This document shows, piece after piece, positions 1 to 9,663 of a DNA stretch of 64,000 nucleotides. The position numbers and the translations under genes were made by a program. Source of the stretch: Streptomyces diastatochromogenes (GTDB lineage Bacteria; Actinomycetota; Actinomycetes; Streptomycetales; Streptomycetaceae); NCBI GenBank assembly GCA_026913215.1, contig JAPTYK010000001.1, forward strand, positions 7,502,001-7,566,000, written 5' to 3'. Numbering within the stretch: position 1 is the stretch's first letter; every line of letters begins with the position of its first letter. The notes below the pieces were generated by a model, which saw only the letters and a program-made list of their open reading frames with translations, did no database searches and was not told the DNA's origin.

Positions 1-79
1 CGACTGCGGCCCCGAACTCCCGCCCGCCGAGGACGAGGACGGCCTGGCCGCGTGGATCGCCGAGCACATCGACTGGTGA
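1..79 (+). CDS. C-terminal end of an unidentified protein (cut by window edge)
   Basis: The frame beginning at base 2 stays open to a TGA at 77-79 and encodes about 25 residues ending AAWIAEHIDW. Codon third positions are almost all G or C, as in real genes here. The rest of the gene lies outside the window, so no family can be given. Confidence 0.5.
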   Translation, partial: DCGPELPPAEDEDGLAAWIAEHIDW

Positions 80-93
80 CCCCGCGGCGGTCC

Positions 94-1115
94 TCAGGGC
101 GTCAGCGGGCTCCGCGGCCGCCACGCGCGCGGGTAGGGCACGCGCAGCGACTCGGCCGCCACGGGGTGTGCTCGGCCGCCGCGCGCAAGCGCCCGTGGCG
201 CCGGACGACGCCCCGCCGGCGAGCATGGACGTCACCAGTTCGGTGGCGAGCGCCTCGGGCGTCAGCCGCAGGAGGCGCGCGGCGTCGGTCAGCCACGCGC
301 GCGCGTGGAGGTACGGTTCGACCTCCTCGGACGGGATGCCGTCGCGGATCATGAGGGCGAAGGCGAAGATCCGGCGGATGCCGTACCAGACGGCCCCGTC
401 GGGGTCGTCGACGAGCCGTCGGCCGCGGCGCAGGGCGGCGGCGAAGGCGGCCCCGGGTCGGCCGGGACCGGGCCGTGGAGGGCAGGACCACCCGCGGGCG
501 GAGATCGGCCATCCGCTGGAGCGAGGCCAGCGCGGTGGTGGCCGCGCCGGGTCCGTCGAGGGCGAGGTTGACCCAGCCGACGTCGTAGTCCGACAGCGCG
601 TCGCCGACCACGAGCAGCCGTTCCTCCGGCTGCCACAGGGCCAGATGGCCCGGTGTGTGACCGGGCGTGCGGACGACCTCCCAGTCGGCGTCGCCGAGCC
701 GGAGGACCTGCCCGTCGTCGAGCGGCACGTCCACGGTGTACGGGGCGACCGGCTGGTCCAGGTACTCCGCCGCGCAGCAGCCGGGGTCCCGGCGGGCGAG
801 CGCCTCGGCCTCGGGAGCCCCGGCGGCGATGCCCGCGCCGGCGGCCTGGAGCAGGGCGTTGCCGCCGACGTGGTCGGAGTGCCAGTGCGTGTTCACGACC
901 AGGTCGATCCTCCCGGCCACGGCGCGGGCCCGGTCGGCGGTCTGCCGGGCGTGACCGACGAACCCGGAGTCGACCAGGGCCGGTCGCTTCCCGGGAAGCA
1001 GGAGGGTGTGGGCGTCGGGGAACGGCCTCTGCCACCAGATCGCCCAGGACGGCAGCGACGGAGGGGAAGCGGGCCGCCTGCCCACGGGCTGGGCGGCTCC
1101 GGTCTGCGGGCTCAC
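94..1115 (-). CDS. MBL-fold metallo-hydrolase (frameshifted)
   Basis: A cytoplasmic beta-lactamase-fold hydrolase. The zinc-binding signature HWHSDHVGG lies near residue 80, followed by TPGHTPGHLALW and VVGDALSDYD, which supply the later metal ligands. The N-terminal two thirds read in one frame from ATG 1115. The frame breaks near 470, where VLPGHGP is expected but reads as VLPSTAR. The C-terminal helical part (VWYGIRRIFAFALMIRD) continues in another frame, with a second break near 200. The corrected protein would end about base 94 and be about 340 residues long. The substrate is unknown; relatives include lactonases, glyoxalase II-like and thioester hydrolases. Confidence 0.8.
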
Positions 1116-1132
1116 TGTTCTGCTCCGTTCAG

Positions 1133-1251
1133 GAGGGTCGGCGTCTCGCGAGGGTCGGCGTCTCAGGAGGATCGACGTCCCGCGAGGGTCGGCGCCTCAC
1201 GAGGGTCGGCGTCTCACGAGGCTCGGCGTCTCACGAAGGTCGGCGTCCGTC
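1133..1251. repeat. Seven tandem 17-bp repeats
   Basis: Seven consecutive units of 17 bp with consensus GAGGGTCGGCGTCTCAC begin at 1133, 1150, 1167, 1184, 1201, 1218 and 1235. They differ at one to five positions. A 17-bp period cannot preserve a reading frame, and the array lies between the MBL gene and the SRPBCC gene, so it is intergenic. Confidence 0.9.
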
Positions 1252-1287
1252 GCCGGGCGGCGACGGGTTTCCGCCCGCCGCCGTCCC

Positions 1288-1772
1288 TCAGCTCCCGGCG
1301 GTGGCGGTCCGTGCGATGCGGGCGAGGGTGGTGCGCATCCCGGCCCGGTTGAGGGCGATCCGGCGGGCGGGGTTCGACCCGGCGAAGACCGTGCCCAGCA
1401 GTTCGGCGACCCGGCCACGGGCCCCGCCGGTCCGCAGGTCCTCCCAGAACTCGGTGATCCGGGTCCCCGAGCCTCCGGTTCGAAGCGGTAGCCCCAGCGG
1501 GCGATCGGCAGTCCGAGGACGCCGATGTCGAAGACGAACTCGCTGTCCGGGCGCATGCGGGTGATCCGTCCGAGGGTCGGCCAGAGGAACGGTCCGCGCC
1601 GGTTGAGGCCGACGAAGCGGGTGCCGGTCCGTGCCGGGGGCCGCAGCACCCACACGGACCGGCACTCCGGGCTCCAGCGCCCCATGTTCCGCAGGTCCGA
1701 CACCAGCCGGTAGACGACCGCCGGCGGCACGTCGACGACCGTGCTCTCCTCCAGGCTCCACTGCCGATCCAT
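1288..1772 (-). CDS. SRPBCC family protein (frameshifted)
   Basis: A START/polyketide-cyclase-like hydrophobic-ligand-binding fold. It starts at ATG 1772 with a strand rich in E and V (STVVDVPPAVVYRLVSDLRN), then MGRWSPECRSVWVL and GTRFVGLNRRG, typical of the family. The frame changes near 1473: RFEPE should continue as GSGTRITEFWEDL, which reads in another frame, consistent with one G lost from a GGG run. The C-terminal helix (GMRTTLARIARTA) ends at 1288. The corrected length of about 161 residues fits the family. The ligand cannot be predicted. Confidence 0.8.
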
Positions 1773-1883
1773 CGCCCGCTCCCCTCGTACCGCCCGTCTG
1801 TTACCGGTCGGTACGTTAGCGGGAACGCGGACCGTCTGTCCCGGGTTCCCGCCGTGGTGATCGACAGGGCGCCTGCCGGGGGC

Positions 1884-2270
1884 TCAGGCCTCGACGTCCT
1901 GCGGGTACCAGCGCAGTTCGACCGTGTTGCCGTCGGGGTCCTTCACGTAGACGGACTGGGCGGAGCCGCGCGCGCCCCAGCGCGGCACCGGGCCCTCGAG
2001 GACGTCGAACCTGCCGGAGTCGATGACCTCCTGCCAGTCCAGCGGGTCCACGACCAGGCAGATGTGGTCGACGTTGGACTCGCCCCGGGGCGGGAGAAGA
2101 GGTCGATGACGGTGTTCTCGTCTATGCGCACGGACGGGAACGACACCTCGCCGGCCCGCCACTCCTCCACCCGCTCGGGCGCGAGGCCCAGGCGGTCGGT
2201 GTAGAACTCCAGGGCCTTGTCGACGTCGGTCACGTTGAGCACGAGGTGGTCGAAGGCTTTGACTCGCATG
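1884..2270 (-). CDS. VOC-family (glyoxalase/bleomycin resistance-like) protein (frameshifted)
   Basis: A vicinal-oxygen-chelate protein of about 129 residues. It starts at ATG 2270 with MRVKAFDHLVLNVTDVDKA, the first beta-alpha-beta module; the His of DHLVL is a usual metal ligand. The second module is VDHICLVVDPLDW and ends VYVKDPDGNTVELRWYP, the hallmark C-terminal strand with a metal-binding Glu. The modules are in different frames, with the break near 2088 in a CCCCGGGG tract. The substrate is unknown. Confidence 0.85.
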   Translation of the reverse strand, partial: HASQSLRPPRAQRDRRRQGPGVLHRPPGPRARAGGGVAGRRGVVPVRAHRREHRHRPLLPPRGESNVDHICLVVDPLDWQEVIDSGRFDVLEGPVPRWGARGSAQSVYVKDPDGNTVELRWYPQDVEA

Positions 2271-2465
2271 GTGGGTTCAGCACCTTTCTGGGGTTGCGTC
2301 TCAGCTTGACGATCATGGTCACTGCCGGGGTCGTGATCAAGGGCCCCGGCCGACCGGAATCCGGACGGAGCGCCTCCGGCCCTCGATCCCGGGCTGCCCC
2401 GCCTCGCAGGACGCGACAGTGCTGTAATGCTCGCCGACACAACAGTCTCACTGAGCGGGGGCACA

Positions 2466-4025
2466 GTGACAGAGGAGGCACGGGCGGGCGACGTCGTCGG
2501 CGGCCGCTACCAGCTGGTCCGATCGATCGCCGCGGGCGGCATGGGCCGCGTCTGGAAGGCGTACGACAAGCGCCTCCGGGCCGAGGTGGCGCTCAAGGAA
2601 CTCTGGCTGTCCGGGCCCCTGCCGCCCGGACAGCGGGCCGAACTGCTCCAGCGCGCCGAGCTGGAGGCGCTGAACGCGGTGCGGCTCCGCGACCACCCGA
2701 ACATCGTCACCGTCCACGACGTCGTCATCGAGAACGGCGCCCCCTGGATCGTGATGCAGCTGATCTCCGGCGGGACTCTGGAACAGCGCCTGAGGACGGG
2801 CCCGTTGCCCGTCTCCGACGTCGAGGCGGTCGCCTCGGCGCTGCTCGACGCCCTCGACGCCGCCCACCGGAACGGCATCGTGCACCGCGACGTCAAACCC
2901 GCCAACGTCATGATCGGCCAGGACGGCAGGATCCTGCTCGGCGACTTCGGCATCGCCGCGCCCGAGACCGGCACCGGCCTCACCTCCACCGGGGCCGTCA
3001 TCGGCTCGGCGCCGTACCTCGCCCCCGAGCGGGCGGCCGGGCTGCCCGGCCGGGCGAGCAGCGACCTGTTCTCGCTGGGGTGACCCTGTACGAGGCGGTG
3101 GAGGGCGTCTCCCCGTTCCTGCGGGACACCTGGACGGCCACCGCCGACGCCGTCCGCTTCGAGGAGGCCCCGCCGATGCGCGGCGCCGGCCGCCTCGAAC
3201 CCCTGATATCCGCCCTCCTGGCCAAGGACCCGGAAGCCCGCCCGACGATCGCGGAGGCGACGGCCCTCCTCAAGAGGCGGGGCCCGTCGCGGCCGAGGAC
3301 CCCGACGGAGGTCGTGCCGCCGCCGGAGACGCCCGGGGCCGCGTCCCCAGAGCGAAGCTCAAGGTCACCAACGACTGGCGCGACCCGCTCCGCCTCCACC
3401 TCGGTACCGACGACCTCGGGCTGGTCCCCGGGGGCGGGACCGCCGACTTCGAGACCGAGCCCACCGACGCCCGCACGCTGCGGGTGAGCACCGGGGACCT
3501 GGCCAGTGCGTCCCACGTCCTCCGGCTCCGGCCCGGCCGCCCCGTGCACCTCACCGTCACCGTGGAGGCCGGCCGGCCGGTCGTGACCGGCGTCGGGATC
3601 GAGCTACGGCCCCGAAGGTCCGCGAGACGCCCCGCCCGGCGCCCCGCCCGGCGCCGCGCCCCGCCGCTCCGGCCGCCCAGCGCCCGAAGCCCGAGACCAC
3701 GTCGAAACCGTCCTCCGGCGACGGCGTATGGGGCGGCGTCGTGTTCTTCGCGCTGCTCCTCGCAGGCCTGGGATACTTCGACAGTGCCGCCTTCTCCGGC
3801 TGGGTCAGCCACTACCTGCACGGGTCCACGGCGTCGTTGGAGAGCGGCGACTGCGTCTACGACGACACCGGTGAGCAGCCGCCCGGGTATGTGGTGGTGC
3901 CGTGCCAGGCGGCCGCCGCGGAGTACGAGGTGCGCGACAAGATCGGGTACGTGGGCCAGCCCTGCACGGAGCCGATGAAGGTGCTGTGGATCGCGCCGGA
4001 CAGTTGGTGCGCGGAGAAGAAGTGA
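2466..4025 (+). CDS. Membrane-anchored Ser/Thr protein kinase with extracytoplasmic Cys domain (frameshifted)
   Basis: A PknB-like (Hanks-type) kinase. The N-terminal kinase domain has the glycine loop (IAAGGMGRVW), catalytic Lys in VALKEL, HRDVKPANVM and GDFG. Frame 1 stops at 3083 after SSDLFSLG; inserting one G into the GGGG at 3077-3080 restores SLGVTLYEAVEG. Further breaks lie near 3350 and between about 3600 and 3740. After a Pro/Arg-rich linker comes one membrane segment (VVFFALLLAGLGYF) and an outer domain with four cysteines, ending WCAEKK. The outer domain resembles the LppU/SCO3897-type domain found on other streptomycete kinases. The GTG at 2466 fits the usual N-terminus; ATG 2427 is the alternative. 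Confidence 0.85.
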
Positions 4026-4049
4026 CCCTCGGGGCACCCGCTCACCGCG

Positions 4050-4671
4050 TCAGACGTGCAGCTCGGGCGGGAACCCGGTCCAGCGCAGCTCGGCGGGGAG
4101 GTGGCCCGTGTCGTTGAAGAACAGGACGGCCGGGGCCCGGCCGGGCGCGTAGCGCAGGACGGTCAGGGCGGCGTTGGCGTGGTTGATGCCCATCCAGCGG
4201 GCCTTCGGCGCGTCGAGGGCCTCCCGGACGAGCCAGGCGATCAGGAAGTTGTGCGTGACGACGAGCTCGTGGCGCGGCCGGTCGCCGTCGACGGGACCGG
4301 TGAAGCGGGCGACGGCCTCCGCGGCGAGACCGGGTCCCCGTTCGCGTTCCTCCGCCGGGAACCGCGCCAGGAACGCGAGCAGGGTGTCGGCCGACTCGGC
4401 CGGCAGCTCTCGCGCCTCGGCACGTACGGGATGTAGTCGCCGGCCGCCGGGGACGTCTCCAGGGAACCCCGTCGAGCTGCTCGTGGACGAGCCGGGCCGT
4501 CTGCTCGGCGCGGGGGAGCGGCCCGTGGTGGATCGCCGCGAGAGGGGCCTTCCGGAGCCGCTCGCCGAGCAGGACGGCCTGGCGGCGGCCGTTCTCCGTC
4601 AGCGTGCTCTCGTCCTCGGACGCCTCGCCGTGGCGCGCCAGGTACAGGTAGCGGGCGGCGGTTCCCGTCAT
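4050..4671 (-). CDS. Histidine phosphatase family protein (frameshifted)
   Basis: A phosphoglycerate-mutase-like phosphatase. The catalytic RHGE lies at residues 14-17 (YLYLARHGEASED), and the Arg of PRAEQTARL is the second phosphate ligand. The second catalytic His is in VVTHNFLIAW, which reads in a different frame. The first break is near 4466, where GVPW should be GVPLETS and a CCC run appears one base short. The end is placed at the TGA at 4050-4052, after ELHV, which follows LRWTGFPP. It converges on the kinase gene with a 24-bp gap. The natural substrate is not evident. Confidence 0.8.
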
Positions 4672-4831
4672 GTTCGGCTCCTTCGACAGGTTCATGATCT
4701 CGGGGACGTCCGGGGGACGTGATCCGGTACGGCGCGGTTCCTCTGGAACCTTCCCGGCCCGTCGCCTAACGTCCGTCGAGGAAGGCGACCGGATGCCGAC
4801 CAGCGGACTGCAAGCGGCTTGGAGGAGTGTT

Positions 4832-5401
4832 GTGGATCTCGGGTCTGTGTTCATCGCGGTGGCAGGCGTGGCCGGAACCCTGGGGGGATCGCTGCTGACC
4901 CAACGGGCCTCCGAACGGGCGAGACGCCGGGAGATCGAGCTGGTGCGGGACCACGAGGAGGTCAGCGAGAACTGGCCTCCGGCGCACCAGCTACGTGGAG
5001 CTCAACCGGGACGCGCGTCAGTTCACCACGGCGATCAGCCAGTTCCTGCACGTCATGCAGGAACGCGGGGTGGGGAGGCCGATCGCGCGGAGCTCGACGA
5101 GGCGAAAAGGACCCACCGCGACACGTACTCCCAGGCGCAGCTGATCGTCCCCGACGACGTGCTCTCCTGCGCGAGCGCGGTCAACAAGGCCCTGAACAGG
5201 GTGTACGGACAGGTCAAACGCCTCGACCGGGAAGAGCCCGAAGCCGGGGAGACGATCGCCACCGCGTTCAGCGCCCAGGCGGAGGTCTGGGAACTGCTGA
5301 AGGCCCTGAGGACCCTGATGCGCCGGGACCTCGGGGTGGCCTCCGTGGGCGACGACGCCGTGGTGCGCCTCCCCACACAACTGGCGGACCCCCGCGGCTG
5401 A
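4832..5401 (+). CDS. Hypothetical protein with N-terminal membrane anchor (locally frameshifted)
   Basis: The GTG at 4832 sits 4 bp after a strong GGAGGAG, which decides the start over ATG 4793. Residues 5-20 (SVFIAVAGVAGTLGGSLL) form one membrane helix, followed by a charged helical, probably coiled-coil region (QRASERARRREIELVRDHEE). Between about 4975 and 5090 the frame is displaced and then returns: the conserved-looking SYVELNRDARQFTTAISQF reads only in the alternative frame. The C-terminal half is helical. I do not recognise a named domain; small anchored proteins of this form are common in actinomycetes. Confidence 0.7.
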   Translation: MDLGSVFIAVAGVAGTLGGSLLTQRASERARRREIELVRDHEEVSENWPPAHQLRGAQPGRASVHHGDQPVPARHAGTRGGEADRAELDEAKRTHRDTYSQAQLIVPDDVLSCASAVNKALNRVYGQVKRLDREEPEAGETIATAFSAQAEVWELLKALRTLMRRDLGVASVGDDAVVRLPTQLADPRG

Positions 5402-5456
5402 CGTAAGCTCGCTCGCCGACACGAAGGGAACAGACCATCGAAGGGAACAGATCACG

Positions 5457-5988
5457 ATGACGGACCGTCACCCTCCCGACGCGGCGCCCGTGGTGCGGCT
5501 CGCGGACTACACGAAGAGCGACCAGGCCGAGATCCTCGGCGACGGTGCCGACCCTTCGGCGTGGCGGACGCCGGACTGACCTGGCTGCCCAAGGAGGAGC
5601 ACTTCGGCATCAGGCGGGACGGCCGCCTCGTCGCGCACGCCGGTCTGCTGCGCCTCCCCTGTCGGTCGACGGGGTCGGGACGCCGGCGGTGGGCGTCGGC
5701 GGCGTGGCCGTCGCACCGGACCTGCGGGGGCACGGCCTGGCGCGGGCGGTCGTGTCGGCGGCCCTGGACCACGCGCGGACGATGGGGCCGCGGTACGGGC
5801 TCCTCTTCTGCCGCCCGCCGCTCGTCCCGCTCTACCGGCGGCTCGGCTGGCGCACCGTCGAGCGGGACGTCCACGTCGAACAGCCCGAGGGGACCGTGGT
5901 CATGCCGCTGCGGACCATGTGGACGCCCCTCCACGACGGTGCGACCTGGCCGGCTGGAGAGGTCCGCCTCCTCTCCCTCCCCATGTGA
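5457..5988 (+). CDS. GNAT-family N-acetyltransferase (frameshifted)
   Basis: An acetyl-CoA-dependent acetyltransferase. It starts at ATG 5457 after AAGGGA. The core is VGVGGVAVAPDLRGHGLARAVV, where the R-G-H-G-L-A segment is the pyrophosphate-binding motif A, and RYGLLFCRPPLVPLYRRLGW is motif B. Three frames are used: the first ends near 5570 after ADP, the second covers ADAGLTWLPKEEHFGIRRDG, and the third runs from about 5665 to 5988. The ribosome-binding region is duplicated: two copies of CGAAGGGAACAGA lie 17 bp apart at 5422-5455. The substrate is unknown. Confidence 0.8.
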
Positions 5989-5992
5989 GGGA

Positions 5993-7180
5993 TCACCGGC
6001 CTCCGCCTCCACCGGCCTGCGCAGCAGGTACGCGGCGGCCGAGACGACCAGGAGCAGCATGCAGCCGGTGAACGCCAGGCCGGCCCGTTCCAGTCCGAGG
6101 GGCCCGGACAGCAGGCCGACTCCGATGACCGGGATCGAGATGCCGGTGTAGGCGACCAGGAACAGGGTCGAGATCACCGCCGCGCGCTGCTCCACGGGCG
6201 CGACGGCGGCGATGGCGGACAGGGCCGCGCGGAAGGAGAGGCCCTGCCCGACCCCGCCGACGAGGGCGGCGAGGACCACGAGGACGAGCAGCTCCGAGGA
6301 GAGCGCCCCGCCAGGAAGGCCAGACCGGCGAAGAGCACGGCGCAGCCCAGCGGCAGGGAGCGGGACACTCCGATGCGGCCGACGGCGAGCTGTCCGGCGG
6401 TGGAGGAGAAGAAGGCCAGCGCCACGACCAGACCGCTCACGGCGTGGTTGTCCACGTGCAGGAAGCGGGCGAGGAAGGCGGGACTGACCGAAGTGAACAC
6501 CCCGAACAGGGCGAACCCCGCGAACGAGGCGATCGCCGCCGGCACGAACACCGGACGCACCCGCGCGGGCAGGGCCGGCCGCTGCGGCCGTACGGCGCTC
6601 AGGGCCCGGGGCTCGCGCACGGTCTCCGGCAGCCGCAGGAGGACGAGGGCCGATGCGGCCACCAGGGCGAGGTGCGCGGCGAACGGGAGCAGCAGCGGCT
6701 CGGGGCGTACTCCGCGAGCAGTCCGGCGAGCAGGGGCCCGCAGCCGAGCCCGCCCATGTTGGCGGCCGTCGCCACGAGCGTCGCCCGCGACTGGCCCCGG
6801 GCGGGGCGAGGTCCATGACGTACGCGGTGGCGGCCCCGTGAACAGGCCGGCCGACAGGCCTGAGAGCAGCCGCCCGCGTACAGCCAGCCCAGCCCGTCGG
6901 CGCACAGGAAGCAGACCGCGCTCGCCGCCGCGAAGCCGAGCCCCCACAGCAGCGTGGGCCGCCTGCCGACCGTGTCCGACGCGTTGCCGGCGAGAAGCAG
7001 GACGCCGATGACCCCGAAGGCGTACACGGCGTACACCACGGTCACCGTCAGCTCGGAGAAGCCGAACTTCTCCTGGTACAGGGGATAGAGCGGCGTCGGC
7101 AGCGTGGTGCCGGTCATCCCCACGACGAACACGGCCCCGGCCAGCAGACACCGGAGCCACCCTTGACGATCACCCACCAT
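5993..7180 (-). CDS. MFS transporter (frameshifted)
   Basis: A major-facilitator permease with about 12 membrane segments. It starts at ATG 7180 (MVGDRQGWLRCLLAGAVFVV). Segment 1 is followed by TTLPTPLYPLYQEKFGFSEL and the motif-A-like GNASDTVGRRPTL. The reading frame moves at least three times, near 6870, 6710 and 6310. The last frame (FRAALSAIAAVAPVEQRAAV) has no stop before 5452, so the 3' end is uncertain. A TGA in a neighbouring frame at 5993-5995, just past the converging GNAT gene, is the most likely terminus. The N-terminus resembles drug-efflux members; the substrate is unknown. Confidence 0.75.
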
Positions 7181-7280
7181 GCCGCCGACCGTAACCCCGC
7201 CGCCCCTCCCCGCACGGCAACGCGGCCCCCGCGGTCGGGTCGTCGACCGGGCCGGCTCAACGGCGGGGCAGACTGTGGCC

Positions 7281-8007
7281 ATGCACGGATGGACCCGATC
7301 GGGCAGCGAACCCGGCCCCGCACTGTACGGACGCCTGCGCGTCGAACCCGAGGACCTCGGTCCGGCGCACTGGCTCACCGAACGCCACCCCGGACACGGC
7401 GACTTCGGCACCGTCGCCGGCGTCGCCGCCCCGGCTTCCCGGCGTACGCGCGCGTCCTGCACCCCGCGTCCTCGACGAGGCCCCGGTCCGCTGGGACACC
7501 GTCGCCGCCGCCCACGGGCGGCGGGTCGAGGCGCTGACGGACTGGTACGAGGTGATCGGCGCGGAGCGGTTCTACCAGAACATGGGGGAGTACGGCCTGC
7601 CCGGCGTCTGGGACGAGCACCCCGGCGAAGGCCCCACGCCCGTCGGCGTCGCGCGCGCCCTGATCCCCGTCCTCGGACGCCACACCGGCACGCCGGAGCG
7701 GTGCTGGTACGGGCTGTGGGACGGGTACGGCCGCTGGGACTGGGAGACGGCCCCCACCTTCCCGACCCCGGGCAGGGACGAGATCCTCCTGTCCGGAACC
7801 CTGGCCGACGCCGTGTCCCCCGAACTCCTGGACGAGTTCGCCGAACTGCCCGACCTGTGGTGGCCGCAGGACCGCGCCTGGTGCGTGGGCGGCGACGTCG
7901 ACCTGGTGAGCACCTACGTCTGCGGATCCGAGGAACTGATCGCCGACCTGCTCTCCACGCCCGGCCTGGAGGCCCACCGGGTCACGGCGACCGACCGGGT
8001 CGGCTGA
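7281..8007 (+). CDS. Hypothetical protein (frameshifted)
   Basis: It starts at ATG 7281 with MHGWTRSGSEPGPALYG. The frame breaks near 7435 (PGFPAYARVLHP is expected) and is again open from about 7475 to 8007 (WDTVAAAHG, ALTDWYEVIGAERFYQNMGEYG). The C-terminal half is Trp/Asp-rich and ends VTATDRVG. The corrected length is about 242 residues. There is no signal peptide or membrane helix. I recognise the type as a conserved streptomycete protein of unknown function but no defined domain. Confidence 0.7.
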
Positions 8008-8073
8008 CGCCACCCGCCTTCGCCCCACCCACGGCCGGACTCCTCCCGGCATCCGACGTCCCGTCACGCGCTT

Positions 8074-8103
8074 CCCGGGGGTGGGGCCAGCCCCACCCCC
8101 GGG
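8074..8103. terminator. Perfect 14-bp hairpin, probable terminator
   Basis: CCCGGGGGTGGGGC at 8074-8087 pairs perfectly with 8090-8103, leaving a 2-nt loop. It lies 66 bp past the stop of the 7281 gene and before the next plus-strand gene. There is no T-run, which is usual for terminators in high-GC actinomycetes. Confidence 0.6.
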
Positions 8104-8156
8104 ACTGTGGCCTGCTCCGGTGACCTCGCGGCGGGAATGCGCGACGGTGGTCGGCA

Positions 8157-9045
8157 TGACCACACCTCACACCGCGCGGGCCCCGCGGCCCGCCGCGATC
8201 GGTGCCCGTCCACGGCCGCGCACTCGCCCTGCTCGTCACCATGGTTCCGGCCCTCGTCGCCGCGTTCGTCCTCCTCCCGCGCACCCTGGCGGCGCGCGGG
8301 ACGGGCGAGGACTCGGTGAGAGGGACGCCCTCGTCACGGCCCTGCGCGAGGCGTTCGTCGCGTACTGGCGCTCCGGAGAACGGGGTTCCCGCCGGACCTG
8401 GACCGGATCGTCGCGTACTGGTCCCGCTACCACGTGGCCAAGGCCGTGATCGCCGCGATCCTGCTGGCCGTCCTCGTCGCCCTCGGCGTTCTCCTCTGGA
8501 AGGCCTTCCTGAAAGCCTCCCTCGGGGCCGACGGCCGCGGCGTGGGGAAGAGGTTCGCGTTCGCGACGGGCAGCGTTCTCGCGGTGGTGCTCGCGCTGCT
8601 CTCGCTGGCGGTGGTGATGGCCAACGTCCAGGGCGCGGCGGCGCCCTTCGCCTCCCTCCTGCCGATGCTGCCGACCGGCACCGCCGACGGCGGGCTCGCC
8701 GACACGCTCGACCGGATCAGGCAGCGCCTGGCCGTCGCCCCGGGCCCCGGCGACCAGGACCCGCCCGCCCTCGGCGTGATGATCGCCGACTTCGCCCGCT
8801 ATCACGAGGCCATGGCCGTGATCGCCGCGGTCGCGGCGATCGGCCTCGTCGCCCTGGGCGTGTCGGCGTGGAAGCGGTTCAGGAGGACGGCGCCGGCCGA
8901 CCGGTGGACGAGGCGCGCGGCCGGGGCGTTCGCCGTCCTCGCCGTGCTCTCTTCGCTGCTCGTTCTCGTCGTCGCGGTGGCGAACACGACCACGGCGGCA
9001 GACCCCCGCCCGGCGCTCCTGGCCTTCTTCGAAGGGGGGTGGTGA
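8157..9045 (+). CDS. Multi-pass membrane protein of unknown function (frameshifted)
   Basis: The likely start is ATG 8157 (MTTPHTARAPRPAAIG). The frame moves near 8205, so that the first membrane segment (ALALLVTMVPALVAAFVLLP) reads in another frame, and again near 8320 and 8390. From about 8400 one clean frame gives YHVAKAVIAAILLAVLVALG, a second pair of helices around LAVVLALLSLAVVMAN, AMAVIAAVAAIGLVALGVSAW and LAVLSSLLVLVVAVANT. About five helices are predicted. It resembles the integral membrane proteins often labelled tat pathway signal protein in streptomycetes; the function is unknown. Confidence 0.65.
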
Positions 9046-9091
9046 CCAAGGCCCCGCGCCCCGCGGCGACTTGTGCGGGGAACCCCCTTGC

Positions 9092-9119
9092 GCAATGGTC
9101 AAGAATCGTTGACCATTGC
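9092..9119 (+). promoter_or_regulatory. Operator-like palindrome upstream of the ArsR gene
   Basis: GCAATGGTCAA at 9092-9102 and TTGACCATTGC at 9109-9119 are perfect 11-bp inverted repeats around a 6-nt spacer. The element ends 4 bp before the ATG of the ArsR-family gene at 9124, the usual place for an autoregulatory site. The repeat is seen directly; the regulator that binds it is inferred. Confidence 0.65.
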
Positions 9120-9123
9120 TCGC

Positions 9124-9663
9124 ATGCCTACCGACGATCTTCCCGAGACGTTTCACGTCACCACGGACGAGCAGCTGCGCGCCGTCTCCAATCTCACGCG
9201 TCACCGGATCATGGCCGTGCTCCGCTTCGAGCCGGCGACGATCACCCAGATCGCCGACCGGGTCGGCCTCGCGAAGGGGAGTTCCAGCTATCACGTGCGG
9301 CTCCTGGAGCGGGCCGGCCTGGTGAGGGTGGTGCGGACGCGGAAGGTGCGGGGCGTCACCGAGCGGTACTACGCGATGGCCGCGCGGTCGATCGTGCTGC
9401 CGGATCCGGGCGAGGGAGGGCCGGACGTGCTGATGCGGCACGCGGTGGCGGACCTGGAGGCGGCCCCGGCGGACGCCGAACGGCACGTGGGGATGATGCA
9501 CCTGCGGCTCACCGAGGAGCGGTTCGCGGAGCTGGGGGCGCGGCTGGAGGCGCTGGCGAAGGAGTACCGGGAGCTGTCCGACCCGTCGCTCCCGGACGCC
9601 TCGTTCGTCTTCGCGCTGTTCCACCCGGCGGCGATCCGCCAGACCGAAGGGGAGGCCAAGTGA
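9124..9663 (+). CDS. ArsR-family winged-helix regulator
   Basis: Intact, 179 residues. Residues 20-85 form the winged helix: EQLRAVSNLTRHRIMAVL, then ATITQIADRVGLAKGSSSYH as the helix-turn-helix and a wing around VRTRKVRGVTERYYAM. No CXC metal-binding motif is present, so it is not a classic metal sensor. The C-terminal half is helical and probably dimerising or ligand-binding. Its stop overlaps the GTG of the following MFS gene (GTGA at 9660-9663), so the two are translationally coupled and the transporter is the likely target. An 11-bp-arm palindrome lies just upstream of the start. Confidence 0.9.
   Translation: MPTDDLPETFHVTTDEQLRAVSNLTRHRIMAVLRFEPATITQIADRVGLAKGSSSYHVRLLERAGLVRVVRTRKVRGVTERYYAMAARSIVLPDPGEGGPDVLMRHAVADLEAAPADAERHVGMMHLRLTEERFAELGARLEALAKEYRELSDPSLPDASFVFALFHPAAIRQTEGEAK

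Noticed and set aside
1133..1251. 17-bp tandem array considered as part of the SRPBCC coding sequence
   Set aside because: The period is not a multiple of three, and the alternative frame of the SRPBCC gene ends at a proper terminus at 1288 before the array.
2300..2345. TTGA/TCAA-rich stretch between the VOC and kinase genes as an operator
   Set aside because: The inverted symmetry is too imperfect to distinguish from chance.
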